Below are positions 36,486-45,545 of a stretch of DNA of 64,000 bases, piece after piece. Below the pieces are notes generated by a model. It did no database searches and had not been told where the DNA came from. It was given only the letters and a program-made list of their open reading frames with translations. A program made the position numbers and the translations under genes. The stretch is from positions 682,001 to 746,000 of the forward strand of contig NZ_CP030944.1 in assembly GCF_013177635.1 (NCBI RefSeq). The letters are read 5' to 3'. The DNA comes from Arcobacter aquimarinus (GTDB lineage: Bacteria; Campylobacterota; Campylobacteria; Campylobacterales; Arcobacteraceae). Position 1 is the stretch's first letter; every line of letters begins with the position of its first letter.

Positions 36486-37780
36486 TTCAATTAAATCAAT
36501 ATCATCAAAATACAAAACACTCTTATTTATCAGTACGAACAAATCCAAATCGTATAGATTGGAATAATCCTCCTAATAGATTTAAAAACTATTCAGAAAG
36601 TTTTCAAAGAATCCATTTAGATTCACAAAATTTAAATTACAATTTTTTATATTTAGTTTCAGGAATTACAGCAAAAAAAACTTATCCGGGAATTGAATAT
36701 TATTTAAGAGTAAATCCTAGTGCAGGAGCTTTATATCCAAATGAAATATATTTTCAAGTAAGAAATGTAGATGGATTTGAAGATGGAATTTATCATCTTG
36801 AAGTTTCAACTTCAAGTGCTGTGAAACTTCAAGAAATAGAGAAAGATGAAGGAATAGAAAATATTTTATGTTTTGATTTTTATGTTGAAGGTTTTATATT
36901 TTTTATTTCATCTTTATATTTTCGTTCATCATGGAAATATAAAAATAGAGCATTTAGGTATTGTTTATTAGATGCAGGGCATTTAATAGGAAGTATTGAA
37001 GCTAGTGCTTATTTATTTGATAAAGAGTTTGAAGTTATTTATGATTTTTCTAAAGAGAATTTAAACAGCTTTTTTTCTTTTGATGAAAAAGAATTTTTTA
37101 ACTCTATTTGTTTAGTAGGAAAGAAAAAACAAGGGAAGAAAAACTCTTTTAATTTAAATGTTCCTACAATAGATGGAAGCAGTTACGAAGAAGAAAAAAT
37201 CTCTTTTTTTGTAAAAAATGAGTTGATAGAACAAGCTTATAAAGATAGTTTAAAAGTAAAAGATAAAAGTATAGAGAATAAAAAATCAAATTTTTATTTC
37301 CAAAAAGAGAAATTTCAAGATACGATTTTCAAAAGAAGGTCGATTAGAGAGTTCACAAAACAGGCTATTTCTAAACTTGAATTTGAATCAATTTTAAATA
37401 TTTTAAATGAGCCAATAACAAGTGATTGTGATGAGCAAGTTGATATTTTTTATACTATAAATAGGGTAGAAGGATTACCTTTGGGACTTTATAGAAATGG
37501 AAAATTAGTAAAAAATGGAGACTTTATACAAAAAGCAGGATATTTATGTTTAGAGCAAGATTTAGGAAAAGATAGTGCAGTTACATTTTTTCTTACTTCG
37601 AAAAGTCAAAATTATCAAGAAGCTTATCAAAAAGCTGGGATTATTGGTCATAGATTATATTTAGCTTCTAATTATTTACAAATATCTTGTAGTGGAATAG
37701 GAGCTTATTATGATGATGAAGTTTGTGAACTTTTAGAAGAACAGACGATGGTTTTATATGCTCTTGCAATTGGGAATTAA
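36473..37780 (+). CDS. SagB-type (ThcOx) nitroreductase-fold oxidoreductase
   Basis: A 435 aa protein with two nitroreductase-like halves. The N-terminal half carries QYHQNTKHSYLSVRTNPNRIDW and NPSAGALYPNEIYFQVRN; the second has FKRRSIREFTKQAISKLEFESIL (about residue 283) and YQKAGIIGHRLYLASNYLQISCSGIGAYYDD. SagB-type FMN enzymes oxidise azolines to azoles in peptide natural products, but many stand-alone members have unknown substrates. No YcaO or transporter gene is near. The start lacks an SD, and TAA directly precedes the ATG in frame, so translation probably depends on the overlapping 14-residue ORF. Confidence 0.88.
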   Translation: MQMLVQLNQYHQNTKHSYLSVRTNPNRIDWNNPPNRFKNYSESFQRIHLDSQNLNYNFLYLVSGITAKKTYPGIEYYLRVNPSAGALYPNEIYFQVRNVDGFEDGIYHLEVSTSSAVKLQEIEKDEGIENILCFDFYVEGFIFFISSLYFRSSWKYKNRAFRYCLLDAGHLIGSIEASAYLFDKEFEVIYDFSKENLNSFFSFDEKEFFNSICLVGKKKQGKKNSFNLNVPTIDGSSYEEEKISFFVKNELIEQAYKDSLKVKDKSIENKKSNFYFQKEKFQDTIFKRRSIREFTKQAISKLEFESILNILNEPITSDCDEQVDIFYTINRVEGLPLGLYRNGKLVKNGDFIQKAGYLCLEQDLGKDSAVTFFLTSKSQNYQEAYQKAGIIGHRLYLASNYLQISCSGIGAYYDDEVCELLEEQTMVLYALAIGN

Positions 37781-37811
37781 AAGTTTGTCTATTTAAAACA
37801 GACAAACTTTT
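37779..37811. terminator. Bidirectional terminator between the SagB-type and GGDEF-EAL genes
   Basis: Arms AAAAGTTTGTCT (37779-37790) and AGACAAACTTTT (37800-37811), a perfect 12-bp stem between convergent genes. It overlaps the final codons of the GGDEF-EAL gene. Confidence 0.8.
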
Positions 37812-40344
37812 GAGAAGGTTTTCCTACATGATATCCTTGTGCATAATCAACTTCAAGTTTTTGTAAAACTTTTTCTATTTCTTCATTTTCTACAAATTCA
37901 GCAATAGTCTGTACTTCTAATTCTTTTGCTAGAGTAATAATACTGTTTACAAAGGCTTTATCTTTTTCATCTTTATTGATATTTATAATAAAATCTCCAT
38001 CTATTTTAATATAATCAATAGGGAATTTTTTAATATAGTGAAATGATGAGAACCCAGAACCAAAATCATCAATAGCAAATTTATAACCTTCAGATTTTAA
38101 AGTATGAACAAATTTTTCTAGTAATGAGAAGTTTTTAACAGTCTCTCTTTCTGTTATTTCAAATACAATTTTTTCTTTTTCAATTTTGTATTTATCGATA
38201 AGTTTATTAACTTTATTTATAAAATCACCCATTATTAAAGATTTTGGAGATAAATTTATAAATAAAATACCTTCATAAGAACTCTCTTGAATTTTTTTGA
38301 AGGCTTTTTCAATAACCATTAAATCCATAGTATTTATCAATCCTCTTGCCTCTGCGATTTCTATAAATTCATAGGCTGAAACAACTCTATCATCTTGATG
38401 TATTCTCATTAATAGTTCATGAATAACTAATTTATTATTATTTGATAAAGGTTGAATAGGTTGGAAATATGCTTCTATTTGGTCATTTTCAATTGCTTTT
38501 ATAAGAAGTGAAGACTTCTCTTGTTTTTGTTTTAAAATAGAAGAAACATCCATGTGGTTTGGAATTTTTATAGAATTTTTTCCCTCTTCTTTTACTTGAT
38601 ACATCATAGAATCAGCTATTATAAACATATCTTTTTGAGATAATGAATGAATTGGATATACACAAACTCCAATTGAAATAGTTATTCCTATTTTAGAATC
38701 ATCAGGAGCGATAAGTTTAGTGCTAGAAATCTTTTTTAGAATTCTATTTGCTACAGCTAAAGTTCCATTTTCATCACATTCAGGAAGAATGATTGTAAAT
38801 TCATCTCCTCCGTATCTTGCAACAATATCTTCAGGTCTTTTTTCTTCATTTAGAATGTTAGCTATTGTTTGTAAAAATTTATCTCCAAATGCATGACCAA
38901 AATTGTCATTAATTAGTTTAAAATTATCACAATCTATAATCATAAGTGCAAATGAGTATTTGTGCTTTTTAGCTCTTTTAATCTCATACGCCATCATGTC
39001 ATTAAATACTCTTTGATTAAATAAATCAGTAAGTGGATCACGTGCTGCGTAATACTCTAAATCTTGAGTATATTTATGAATAGCTTTAACCGAACCAACT
39101 AAATTTGCCATAGTTGTTAAAATAGAATCAATAACAATATATCTAACTGGGTCGTTTGAAAATACAGATTGTAAACCAATACCAACAATTCCTCCAATTT
39201 TTGGACTATCTAAAAATAGAGATTTTGTTCTATATTCAAGGGCATTTTCATCCATTTTATTAATACATCTATTTTTGTCTGCAACAATGTGTTTTATTGT
39301 AAAATCTGTCATTCCTTCAAAATATTCAGCCTCTTTAACAATTTTTGAAATGTAGTTATTAAACAACTCTTTTTGATTCTCTTTTGGCATTCCTAACCAA
39401 AAAATATCTACTTCAAACTGGTCTTCTCCAACTCTAAAAATAGTCATTAAAGTATAAGTTTCCATGATTTTATTTATTTCAATTAATAAATCACAAATAT
39501 ACTCTTTCCAGTCTTTTACAACATCTGAAGTGATAATAAATTTATCTAATAGTTTTATTTCAAATTCTAATAACTCTTTATCAACGGCAACATTTTTTAA
39601 TCTTTCAGCCATAAAATCAACATTTTTAAGGATTTTATTAAATTCACCAAAATATAAATCAATATTTTTTGAATCAAACTCTTTAAAATCTTGAATAGAG
39701 TTTATGTTTTCTACTTTATTATTAAATAGATCTAAGTTTTGTGTTATTTTTCTAGTTGTATATCTTGAAGAGATAAAAGCAATAATATAAAATAAAGGAA
39801 TAATAATTATAAAAAATGCTATAAATTGGTAAAAAGATTGCGTAAATACAGAGTTTAAATCCTGTTTTACTTCAATCACTCCTAAAACATCACCTACATT
39901 TGCATTTGTATGACATGATTTACACTCATTTGTTGCAATAAGTGGATTTAGTCTTCTAATAATATTATTATCAAAATTTTCTAAAGGAATTTGTTTTCCA
40001 TTTAAAACGTCGACTAACGTTGTATCTTTTTCTTTCTCTTTTATTTTTCCAAAAAGTTCATTTACAATATCTGCTCTATAAATATTTATTTCATAATTAC
40101 TATCTTCAAAATTATCTTTTAAAGAGTTTGTAAATAGTTCAACATCTTCTTTACTCCAACCTTTTTTCATAACTTGATACATAGAAGAAAAGATTTGGTC
40201 TGATATTGCTTTTGAATGGCTTAAAGATTCTTGCTTTGTAATAGTTGTATGTAAGTAAGTGCTAAAAATAAAGCATACAAAGAAAATTAAAGTAGCTAAA
40301 ATTATATGACGAGAGAAAATATAGTTTTTAAAGCTTTTTTGCAT
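37789..40344 (-). CDS. GGDEF-EAL cyclic-di-GMP enzyme with c-haem-type sensor
   Basis: An 851 aa membrane protein. Two membrane helices (about residues 12-33 and 172-192) bound a periplasmic sensor domain that contains CKSCH (141-145), the CxxCH haem c attachment motif. A cytoplasmic region follows, then GGDEF (about 511, GGDEF intact) and EAL (about 643, with ELLMR fitting ExLxR, plus FEITE, DDFGSG, IKIDG and AEFVE). Both domains look active. The start at 40344 has AGGA at the right distance; an in-frame ATG 45 bases upstream lacks an SD. A globin gene lies just upstream on the same strand. Confidence 0.88.
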   Translation of the reverse strand: MQKSFKNYIFSRHIILATLIFFVCFIFSTYLHTTITKQESLSHSKAISDQIFSSMYQVMKKGWSKEDVELFTNSLKDNFEDSNYEINIYRADIVNELFGKIKEKEKDTTLVDVLNGKQIPLENFDNNIIRRLNPLIATNECKSCHTNANVGDVLGVIEVKQDLNSVFTQSFYQFIAFFIIIIPLFYIIAFISSRYTTRKITQNLDLFNNKVENINSIQDFKEFDSKNIDLYFGEFNKILKNVDFMAERLKNVAVDKELLEFEIKLLDKFIITSDVVKDWKEYICDLLIEINKIMETYTLMTIFRVGEDQFEVDIFWLGMPKENQKELFNNYISKIVKEAEYFEGMTDFTIKHIVADKNRCINKMDENALEYRTKSLFLDSPKIGGIVGIGLQSVFSNDPVRYIVIDSILTTMANLVGSVKAIHKYTQDLEYYAARDPLTDLFNQRVFNDMMAYEIKRAKKHKYSFALMIIDCDNFKLINDNFGHAFGDKFLQTIANILNEEKRPEDIVARYGGDEFTIILPECDENGTLAVANRILKKISSTKLIAPDDSKIGITISIGVCVYPIHSLSQKDMFIIADSMMYQVKEEGKNSIKIPNHMDVSSILKQKQEKSSLLIKAIENDQIEAYFQPIQPLSNNNKLVIHELLMRIHQDDRVVSAYEFIEIAEARGLINTMDLMVIEKAFKKIQESSYEGILFINLSPKSLIMGDFINKVNKLIDKYKIEKEKIVFEITERETVKNFSLLEKFVHTLKSEGYKFAIDDFGSGFSSFHYIKKFPIDYIKIDGDFIININKDEKDKAFVNSIITLAKELEVQTIAEFVENEEIEKVLQKLEVDYAQGYHVGKPSQKFVCFK

Positions 40345-40448
40345 TTGAAATCCTAAAAGAAATTGTAAGATTATAAAATAAGAGTCCAAAAAACATTATT
40401 AAAGATGAAAAAATATTGATTTAATGAGAAGATAATAATTATTATTTG

Positions 40449-40474
40449 AGAAAATGGTGTTTAAACCATTTTCT
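40449..40474 (-). terminator. Terminator of the truncated haemoglobin gene
   Basis: Stem AGAAAATGG / CCATTTTCT with inner TGTTTAAA, just after the globin stop on the minus strand. Confidence 0.6.
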
Positions 40475-40482
40475 TCAAATTT

Positions 40483-40914
40483 CTATTCTTGAGTATTCAT
40501 CATCCAAATTGAGAAGATATCAAGATAGTTCCAAAAAGATTGTTTTAAATCATCAGGCATATCTAAAGGTTTTAAAACCATCATATAAGATTCAAGCCAA
40601 ATTCTTCTAGCTTCTGGAGTTATTCTAAATGGTTGATGACGTGCTGCCATCATTGGAGCTCCTCTGTTTTGATTAAAATAATCAGGTCCTCCACAGATTT
40701 GAATAAAAAAATCAGCAGAGTGTTGTTTTGCTAGGGCAAATCCTTCATCTGTTGGAGGAAATAATCCTTTTATATTACTTTGTCTTAATAAATCATAGTG
40801 GTCTGAAACTAATTTTCTCATTCCTTCTTCACCTAAGAATTTTAAAACTTCTGGACTTGGTTTTACAACAGGAGGTCTTGTTCCTACTAATCCTTGAGTT
40901 ATAGTAAATTGCAT
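40483..40914 (-). CDS. Truncated haemoglobin (closest to group II)
   Basis: A 143 aa globin of the 2-over-2 type. The proximal haem ligand is His93 in ARHQPFRIT, and Trp106 (RRIWLESY) matches the G8 Trp of groups II and III. The ICGGPDYF segment and RHxPFxI favour group II. The N-terminal 25 residues (TRPPVVKPSPEVL) form an extension. Such proteins bind oxygen or NO and help in NO or microaerobic stress. The downstream gene is a GGDEF-EAL protein with a c-haem motif. Confidence 0.9.
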   Translation of the reverse strand: MQFTITQGLVGTRPPVVKPSPEVLKFLGEEGMRKLVSDHYDLLRQSNIKGLFPPTDEGFALAKQHSADFFIQICGGPDYFNQNRGAPMMAARHQPFRITPEARRIWLESYMMVLKPLDMPDDLKQSFWNYLDIFSIWMMNTQE

Positions 40915-41028
40915 TTTTATTAACCTTTAAAAAAATATTATTATTTGCATAATTGCAAGTTGTATCATACTATATAATAGATTTTAAATTACTATGTTAG
41001 AATTGCACCTTTAAAAAATAGGATAAAA

Positions 41029-41625
41029 ATGCATAAAAATCTCAATTTTATAGTTGAATGTTATAGCTGTGGATTATTTGTAAAAAAAGATTTAAACTCA
41101 AAACTAACACAAAGATGTCCACGATGTAATAGTAAATTACAAGTACATAAAAGACACTCTAAAGACTCTTTGTATTATGCAATTTCAGCTATTTTATTAT
41201 TTGGGATTTTAAATGTCTATCCAATAATATCTTTAAATTTAAATGATACTCAATTAAAAACAACACTTATTGGCACTGTTTTGATTCTTTTAGAACAAAA
41301 CTTTTTTTTGGTTGCATTTTTAGTCTTTTTTACTATTATTCTAGCTCCTATTTTAAACTCTTTAGTGATAATTTTTGCTTTTATTCAATCAAAAACAAAA
41401 ATAAAACTTTTTACGAAAACTCTACTTCATGATAGTTTTTATTTTTTTAGACATTGGGGATTTATAGAAGTTTTTATAGTAAGTATTATTGTAACTTATA
41501 TAAAACTAATAGGAATGGTTAGTTCTACTAAATTTGATATTGGATTTTATGTGATGTTGGTTTATGTTTTTTGTTTTTATATGTCAAATAGAAAGTTTGA
41601 GGGCAAAAGTGTATTTGGAGAATAG
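41029..41625 (+). CDS. LetA/PqiA-like protein, N-terminal half
   Basis: A 198 aa inner-membrane protein with a zinc-ribbon start (CYSCGLFVKK ... CPRCNSKL, residues 12-38) and four membrane helices (from YYAISAILLFGILNVYPIISLNL on). It corresponds to the first of the two repeats in LetA/PqiA, which act with MCE proteins in lipid traffic between inner and outer membrane. It ends in TAG; the second half starts at the very next base in the same frame. Confidence 0.88.
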   Translation: MHKNLNFIVECYSCGLFVKKDLNSKLTQRCPRCNSKLQVHKRHSKDSLYYAISAILLFGILNVYPIISLNLNDTQLKTTLIGTVLILLEQNFFLVAFLVFFTIILAPILNSLVIIFAFIQSKTKIKLFTKTLLHDSFYFFRHWGFIEVFIVSIIVTYIKLIGMVSSTKFDIGFYVMLVYVFCFYMSNRKFEGKSVFGE

Positions 41626-42207
41626 ATGGTTTTAATCTCTTGTAAGAATTGTCATAAAGTTTATGAAAAAGAGAATTATGAAGATTTTGTATGTACAAGA
41701 TGTAAACACAAAGTAACAAGAAGAGTTAAAGACTCTTTACAAATATCTCTAGCTTTAGTAATTTGTGCAATTTTACTTTATATTCCAGCTATGATTTATC
41801 CTATGATGGTTGTAACAAAATTTGGAGTAAATATAGAAAGTACAATAATAGAGGGGGTTATTAGCTTTTTAGATATGGAGAGCTATTTTATAGCTTTGGT
41901 TATTTTTATTGCAAGTGTTGCTATTCCAATTATAAAATTAATAGGATTACTTTTTATATTTATTACTTTAAAAATAAATGTAAAAATGGAAAATAAAAGA
42001 AAAATTACAATTTATAAATTTATAGAAGCTATTGGAAAATGGTCTATGATAGATATTTATGTTGTTGCTATATTAGCTTCAATTGTACAGCTTGATGAAC
42101 TTTTTAATATAAAAGGAGGAATTGCTGCAACTTCTTTTGCTTTAATGGTTATATTAACAATAATAGCAGCTAATAGATTTGATACAAGGATTATTTGGGA
42201 TGAGTAA
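41626..42207 (+). CDS. LetA/PqiA-like protein, C-terminal half
   Basis: A 193 aa protein repeating the layout of its neighbour: zinc ribbon CKNCHKVYE ... CTRCKHKV (residues 5-30), then four membrane helices (for example SLALVICAILLYIPAMIYPMM). It starts directly after the TAG of the first half, in the same frame, with GGAG six bases before ATG. In E. coli both halves form one chain of some 430 aa. Its last bases overlap letB (ATGAGTAA). Confidence 0.88.
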   Translation: MVLISCKNCHKVYEKENYEDFVCTRCKHKVTRRVKDSLQISLALVICAILLYIPAMIYPMMVVTKFGVNIESTIIEGVISFLDMESYFIALVIFIASVAIPIIKLIGLLFIFITLKINVKMENKRKITIYKFIEAIGKWSMIDIYVVAILASIVQLDELFNIKGGIAATSFALMVILTIIAANRFDTRIIWDE

Positions 42208-44866
42208 AGAGTTAATAAAAGAAGAATTAAAAGAAACAGTAGTTTATCAGCCAAAAATAGAGAATAAAAAATCAGTATCTTTTGTATGGATATTACCTTT
42301 AATAGTCTTAGGTGTTTTAGCTTGGATTGCTTATGAATCTTATGCTAAAAAAGGTACAAATATAACTGTTGTTTTTAAAAGTGCAGAAGGTTTAAAAGAG
42401 AATGTTACACCTTTAGAATATAAAGGTTTACAACTTGGAAAAGTTACAAAAATATCTATGCATGAAGATTTGAAAAGTGTAAAAGTTAATATTTTAGTAA
42501 ATAGTGATGTTGCTAGATATGTGGCAAATGAAGGCTCTGAATTTTGGATAAAAAAACCAACAGTTTCTTTAACAAAAATCTCTGGTCTTAGCACTTTAAT
42601 AAGTGGTCATAAAATAGAGTTGTCTCCAAAATTTAGAAGTCAAGATGAGTATAATCAAGGAAAATATAAAGATCATTTTGAAGGTTTAGATACTCAACCA
42701 AATGATGATTTAGATAGTGATGGTTACTATATTTCATTAATTGCAAATGATAAGGATAATATAGAAATAGGAACGCCAATATTTTATAATAAGTATCAAA
42801 TAGGAGAAATTGTATCAAAAGAGTTTAGATATGAAAAAGTATTTTTAAGTGCATACATTTATGACAAATTTAACTATTTAGTAAATAAAAGTTCAAAATT
42901 TGTAATGAATGATGCTTTAAAAGTAAATTATGGAGCTAGTGGGTTAAATATTGAATTTGGCTCTTTATATTCTGCATTAGTTGGGGGACTTACAGTTTTA
43001 ACACCAAATAAGGATGATGCAAAAATAGAAAAAGATGAGGTTTTTCAAATCTATGCAAAAAAAGATGATTTAAAGAAAAAAGAGTATTTTTTTATCACTT
43101 TTAAAGATGTAAATGGAATTGAGCAAAATACTCCTATTATTTTCAAAGGTGTGGAAATAGGAAAGATAATAGAAGTAGCTTTAAATAAAGATGTTTTAAA
43201 TACAAAAGCTTATGTGTATGAAGAATATAAATATTTACTTACTAATAAAACAAAATTTTTTGTTGAAGTTCCTACTATCTCTTTTGATGGAGTTAAAAAT
43301 TTAGGAAATATAATAAAAGGTAACTTTGTATCTTTAGAGTATAAAAAAGGTGAATTTTCAAATAGTTTTAAGGCAATTAATAAAAAAGACTTAAGTAAAA
43401 ATAGTAATAACATAAAGATTGAATTATTAAGTGAAAATCTAAATTCAATTACTGATAAATCAAAGGTGTATTATAAAAATATAGAGATAGGAAGAGTTGA
43501 TGAATACGTTTTAACACCTGATTTTAAAAATGTAAAAATTACTATTTTAATAGATGAAAAATATAAAGATTTGGTAAATGACCATAATCTTTTTTATGAT
43601 ATGAGTTCAAAATTACTTGAATTAAAAAATCTAAATTTAAATATCAACTTTAGTGGAATAGAACCTTTATTAAACGGAGCTATAGCTTTAGTTGGAGAAA
43701 AAAGAGAAAATAGTAAATTAACAAAAAAAGAGTTTAAATTATATAGTTCATTTAAAGATGTTGAAAAATTAAAAAGAGTTTATAACACAGGTTTTATAGT
43801 TCAAGCAAATTTCAACAATAATTTTGAAATAAAACCAGATATGTCAATCGTATATAAAAATCAAGAAATAGGTTTTGTAAAAGATATAAAATTTGATGAT
43901 AAAAACTCAAAAGTTAATTTATTTATTTATAATGAATTTAAAAAATATATCACAAATAAAAGTAAATTTTATAAAAAAGGTGTTGTGAATTTAAAAGCTA
44001 GTCTAAGTGGAGTTTTGTTTGAAGTGGATAATTTTACTTCATTAATTGAAGGCTCTATTCATCTTGATAACTCTTTTGGTATATCTTCATCTCAACATGA
44101 AATTTTTGCCAATGAAGATGAGATGAAAAATTCTGTAAATAGTATAACTATTGTTTTTGATGATGTGGAAGGTGTTCAAGAAAACTTTTCACAACTTACA
44201 TATAAAGGTGTAAATGTAGGGAAAATTACAAATGTTAGATTAAACGAAAAACAAAAAGTTGAAGTAAAAGCTTTAATTTATGATGATTTTGCTTCTTTTG
44301 CAAAAGAGGGAACAGTCTTTTATCTAAAAAAACCAAAGATTTCTTTACAAGAAGTATCAAATGTTGGTTCTACGATTATGGCTGTAAATATTGGAGTTAT
44401 TAAAAGTGAAAGTACAAATTATCAAACGAAATTTCAAGGATTAGAAGAACAACCATCACTTAATAAATCGCATTTTGGAACAGTATTTAAAATAGAAGAC
44501 CCAACAGCTTCAAGTGTAAATGTTGATGCTCCAGTTTATTATAAAAATGTTCAAATAGGAAAAGTAAATAAAATAGATTTAAGTGATGATGGTTCTAAAG
44601 TTATTGTGGATTGTTTAATTGATGATAAATATACAAAATTAATACGAAAAAATTCTGAATTTTATGATATTAGTGGTTTTGAGATGAAATTCTCTATTTT
44701 TAGTGGTTCAAAAGTAGAATCAAATACATTTACTAGTCTAGTAAAAGGCGGTTTAGTTGTTGTTACTCCTTATGAATATACAGAAGTAGCAAATCCAAAT
44801 GATAGATTTACACTAAATAAAACATTAAGAGAAGACTGGAAAAGTATAAGTCCTAGTATTAAGTAG
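42200..44866 (+). CDS. letB: LetB-like protein with seven MCE domains
   Basis: One N-terminal membrane helix (about residues 25-45) and then seven MCE repeats, each with the pattern xVxFxxxxGLxxxxPVxYKGxxIGxV. By eye they begin near residues 50, 172, 295, 403, 511, 648 and 757 (LEYKGLQLGKV, IFYNKYQIGEI, IIFKGVEIGKI, VYYKNIEIGRV, IVYKNQEIGFV, LTYKGVNVGKI, VYYKNVQIGKV). E. coli LetB also has seven, forming a tunnel across the periplasm. ATG at 42200 with AAGGA fits better than a TTG 21 bases earlier. It overlaps the LetA half by 8 bases. Confidence 0.92.
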   Translation: MSKELIKEELKETVVYQPKIENKKSVSFVWILPLIVLGVLAWIAYESYAKKGTNITVVFKSAEGLKENVTPLEYKGLQLGKVTKISMHEDLKSVKVNILVNSDVARYVANEGSEFWIKKPTVSLTKISGLSTLISGHKIELSPKFRSQDEYNQGKYKDHFEGLDTQPNDDLDSDGYYISLIANDKDNIEIGTPIFYNKYQIGEIVSKEFRYEKVFLSAYIYDKFNYLVNKSSKFVMNDALKVNYGASGLNIEFGSLYSALVGGLTVLTPNKDDAKIEKDEVFQIYAKKDDLKKKEYFFITFKDVNGIEQNTPIIFKGVEIGKIIEVALNKDVLNTKAYVYEEYKYLLTNKTKFFVEVPTISFDGVKNLGNIIKGNFVSLEYKKGEFSNSFKAINKKDLSKNSNNIKIELLSENLNSITDKSKVYYKNIEIGRVDEYVLTPDFKNVKITILIDEKYKDLVNDHNLFYDMSSKLLELKNLNLNINFSGIEPLLNGAIALVGEKRENSKLTKKEFKLYSSFKDVEKLKRVYNTGFIVQANFNNNFEIKPDMSIVYKNQEIGFVKDIKFDDKNSKVNLFIYNEFKKYITNKSKFYKKGVVNLKASLSGVLFEVDNFTSLIEGSIHLDNSFGISSSQHEIFANEDEMKNSVNSITIVFDDVEGVQENFSQLTYKGVNVGKITNVRLNEKQKVEVKALIYDDFASFAKEGTVFYLKKPKISLQEVSNVGSTIMAVNIGVIKSESTNYQTKFQGLEEQPSLNKSHFGTVFKIEDPTASSVNVDAPVYYKNVQIGKVNKIDLSDDGSKVIVDCLIDDKYTKLIRKNSEFYDISGFEMKFSIFSGSKVESNTFTSLVKGGLVVVTPYEYTEVANPNDRFTLNKTLREDWKSISPSIK

Positions 44867-44951
44867 TGGTTAAGGCACACAGTAATAGAATAAAACTAAT
44901 TAAAAGAAAAATATTATTATTTAAAATATTATGAAATGTTAGGAGTTTGAA

Positions 44952-45431
44952 GTGCAAACAAAAATAGATGAATTAAATAGATATGAAGAGTTTGAACAAA
45001 TAGCTTTTAACTGTGCAAGACATGGAAAAACAGAGGATTTGAAGATTATGCTAAATACAGGTATGAATGTTGATTTAAGAGATAATAAAGGAAATACTCT
45101 TTTGATGATAGCAGCATATAATGGTAATTTGGAAACAACTAAACTTTTGATTGATTTTGGTGCAAATATTGATAAAAAAAATTTTAAGGGACAAACTCCT
45201 TTGGGTGGAGTTTGTTTTAAAGGAGATAAAAACATTGCTGAACTTTTGGTTAAAGAGGGTGCAAATATCTATGAAAACAATGGATTTAAAACTACTCCTT
45301 TGATGTTTGCAACAATTTTTGGAAATTATGAAATAGTTAAATTTTTTAGTGAAATAGAAAAAAATTCAAAAATTACATTCTCTTTGTATTTGTCAAAGTT
45401 CTTTTATTTTTTCAAAAAATTATTTAAATAA
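44952..45431 (+). CDS. Ankyrin-repeat protein
   Basis: A 159 aa protein with about four ankyrin repeats: DLKIMLNTGMNVDLRDNKGN, TLLMIAAYNGNLETTKLLID, TPLGGVCFKGDKNIAELLVKE and TPLMFATIFGNYEIVKFF. The C-terminus is basic and aromatic. It starts with GTG after AGGAG (44940-44944). The partner is unknown. It follows letB by 85 bases without an obvious terminator. Confidence 0.88.
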   Translation: MQTKIDELNRYEEFEQIAFNCARHGKTEDLKIMLNTGMNVDLRDNKGNTLLMIAAYNGNLETTKLLIDFGANIDKKNFKGQTPLGGVCFKGDKNIAELLVKEGANIYENNGFKTTPLMFATIFGNYEIVKFFSEIEKNSKITFSLYLSKFFYFFKKLFK

Positions 45432-45545
45432 CTATTATAATTAAATAATAAAGCTTATATAAGCTATATTTATAAGGTTATTTTAGATAGAGTAAAAGAA
45501 AGATATTATTTTATTTTGTCTTTGAAGAATATTTAAGGCATTAAA

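Noticed and set aside
40345-40389. Longer N-terminus of the GGDEF-EAL protein
   Set aside because: The extra 15 residues have no SD, whereas ATG at 40344 has AGGA at good distance and a normal membrane-helix start.
42179-42199. TTG start for the LetB-like protein
   Set aside because: ATG at 42200 has AAGGA upstream and overlaps the LetA half only by ATGAGTAA.
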